A stretch of 30,983 nucleotides of DNA from Anaerolineae bacterium (GTDB taxonomy: Bacteria; Chloroflexota; Anaerolineae; Aggregatilineales; UBA3940): NCBI GenBank assembly GCA_016926985.1, contig JAFGNO010000070.1, positions 1 to 30,983 on the forward strand, read 5' to 3'. A program made the translations under genes and the position numbers. How positions within the stretch are numbered: the first letter of the stretch is position 1; each line of letters begins with the position of its first letter. The notes beneath the pieces were generated by a model. That model did not search any database, was not told where the DNA came from, and worked only from the letters and a program-made list of their open reading frames with translations. Shown one piece after another: positions 29,945 through 30,983 of the stretch.

Positions 29945-29973
29945 AGCATAGGAGATGCACCGATCAGTGTCAA
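29945..29973 (-). promoter_or_regulatory. Promoter of the WXG100-metalloprotease unit
   Basis: On the minus strand TTGACA (29973-29968), a 17-base spacer and TATGCT (29950-29945), ending 57 bases before the start codon at 29887. A good match to consensus. Confidence 0.65.
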
Positions 29974-30011
29974 GCACGGATACCTTACAGTTGGCTGACA
30001 CTGGCTGACAG

Positions 30012-30983
30012 CTATTCCAGCGCCGGGTATTCGACCCGGAAAGGTGTGCCCTCAAGCGGCATTTCATCAAACTCTCGGGCCGCCCGATGACCGGAAAATA
30101 CCGCCCGCGCGATGATGTTGGGCGCCTCGGCATCGCCGATCACACCCAGGGATTTGAGCCGGCCCTCAGCCAGCGCCGGTTTGAGCGCCAGGTAGAGCGC
30201 GTCATCCGGCAGCCGATCGGTGACCAGCACCACTGCGTCGCAGGGAAGGGCAACAGATTCGCCGGATACAGCATGTGATATCCTGACCGCATCTGGCAGA
30301 ATGGCATCCGGCAGGCGTTGGGTAAGCAGTTGCACGCCGAGGGCCATCAGCCGTTGCTGGATGCGTTCCTGCTCCAGTGTGTACTGCGTCCAGTAAGACA
30401 CCAGCGAAGCGGGCGTGAGAAGCGTAACCTTACAACCACGATGGGCAAGCATCTCTGCCAGCACACCGCCCATGTAGTAATGATCATCGTCAAACACGAC
30501 CACCCGCCCGGACGGCAGGCGTCCTGCCAGCAGGTCATCGGGTGTGAAAACCTGCGGCAGGTCATTGCCCGGCAGCGGATTCCATAGCGACCGCCCCACG
30601 CCATCCCGACGCCAGCGCGCACCGGTTGCAACGATGACGTGCCGGAACCCCGCCTCAAGCACCTCATCGGGCGTCATGGGGCTTTCAGGATAGAGCGTTA
30701 CATTTAGCAGTCTGTCGATCTGGATCAGCCGCCAGTCAATGACGCGCCGCCACTCGCTCAACCCTGGCAGCCGCGATTCGAGCGCGACCCGCCCGCCGGG
30801 TTCGCGCCGGCCCTCGACGAGCGTGACCTCGTAACCACGCTGGCCCAGCGCACGGGCGCATTCAAGGCCCGCCGGGCCTGCCCCCACAACCAGCACAGAC
30901 GCACTGTTCCTTTTGACAGCGATGCTTTCCGGGTGCCATCCGCGCCGCCATTCCTCGCCCATGGTCGGATTCTGGGTGCAGCG
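30012..30983 (-). CDS. C-terminal part of a trimethylamine-dehydrogenase-type flavoprotein, 5' end beyond window
   Basis: The frame is open from the right edge (30983) to the stop at 30012, 323 codons, so only the C-terminal part is present. The first visible residues RCTQNPTMGEEWRRGWHPES match the segment holding the last Cys ligand of the 4Fe-4S cluster in trimethylamine/dimethylamine dehydrogenases and 2,4-dienoyl-CoA reductase-type enzymes (the Cys is codon 2). A Rossmann nucleotide site follows: VLVVGAGPAGLECARALGQRGYEVTLVEG, then GGRV. A second nucleotide-binding part is at VVVFDDDHYYMGGVLAEML. The N-terminal FMN TIM-barrel would lie to the right. It is thus an Old-Yellow-Enzyme-type FMN/FeS/ADP (or FAD) oxidoreductase; the substrate cannot be told from the fragment. 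Confidence 0.88.
   Translation of the reverse strand, partial: RCTQNPTMGEEWRRGWHPESIAVKRNSASVLVVGAGPAGLECARALGQRGYEVTLVEGRREPGGRVALESRLPGLSEWRRVIDWRLIQIDRLLNVTLYPESPMTPDEVLEAGFRHVIVATGARWRRDGVGRSLWNPLPGNDLPQVFTPDDLLAGRLPSGRVVVFDDDHYYMGGVLAEMLAHRGCKVTLLTPASLVSYWTQYTLEQERIQQRLMALGVQLLTQRLPDAILPDAVRISHAVSGESVALPCDAVVLVTDRLPDDALYLALKPALAEGRLKSLGVIGDAEAPNIIARAVFSGHRAAREFDEMPLEGTPFRVEYPALE

Overview
The window most likely comes from a member of the Chloroflexota, probably Anaerolineae or a relative. This is inferred from gene content and protein style, not from a marker gene. The DNA is moderately GC-rich and densely coding. It carries lipoproteins with Thr/Pro-rich linkers, a roadblock protein, a cytoplasmic C39/LysM protein, PspC pairs, Hanks-type kinases and GTPase/GAP1-type genes. 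Promoters are easy to read because many show a TTGACA-like box, a 16-18 base spacer and a TATAAT-like box. No rRNA, tRNA, CRISPR array, insertion sequence or prophage was recognised, and no gene-free stretch exceeds about 300 bases.

Layout. (1) 1-3.4 kb, minus strand: two lipoproteins (one cut by the window edge) and a type I-alpha glutamine synthetase. (2) 3.5-5.0 kb: a metallo-beta-lactamase-fold protein with a reduced metal site, a small ferredoxin-like-fold candidate and an FmdB zinc ribbon. (3) 5.1-8.3 kb: a copper-efflux operon of csoR, copA and a YHS-domain protein, with a visible promoter, a GC-rich operator and a strong terminator. (4) 8.3-10.1 kb: a membrane-anchored small protein, then an Rrf2 regulator and a TauE/SafE-type exporter, each preceded by the same inverted repeat. 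(5) 10.1-12.4 kb: a two-gene ABC exporter behind a leader with a promoter, a 28-codon ORF and three consecutive hairpins. (6) 12.4-16.3 kb: an exported nucleoside hydrolase, a roadblock/LC7 protein with a TPR lipoprotein, and a C39-type peptidase with LysM. (7) 16.4-20.6 kb: two tandem paralogues sharing a helical repeat, a membrane-anchored Ser/Thr kinase, two PspC proteins and a small acidic protein. (8) 20.6-30 kb: a STAS protein; a minus-strand operon of kinase-vWA, GTPase and GAP1-like protein; a membrane MutS-type ATPase; and a two-gene unit of a WXG100-HExxH metalloprotease plus a partner with a possible DcrB/PsbP-like fold. (9) The right edge holds the C-terminal part of a trimethylamine-dehydrogenase-type flavoprotein.

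The strongest candidates for under-described biology are the kinase-vWA/GTPase/GAP1-like operon, which resembles NTPase-centred conflict systems; the WXG100-zincin pair just beyond it, which resembles a secreted toxin or protease with a partner; and the leader-peptide and tandem-hairpin leader of the ABC exporter. The shared Rrf2 inverted repeat and the CsoR operator are clean, testable regulatory calls.
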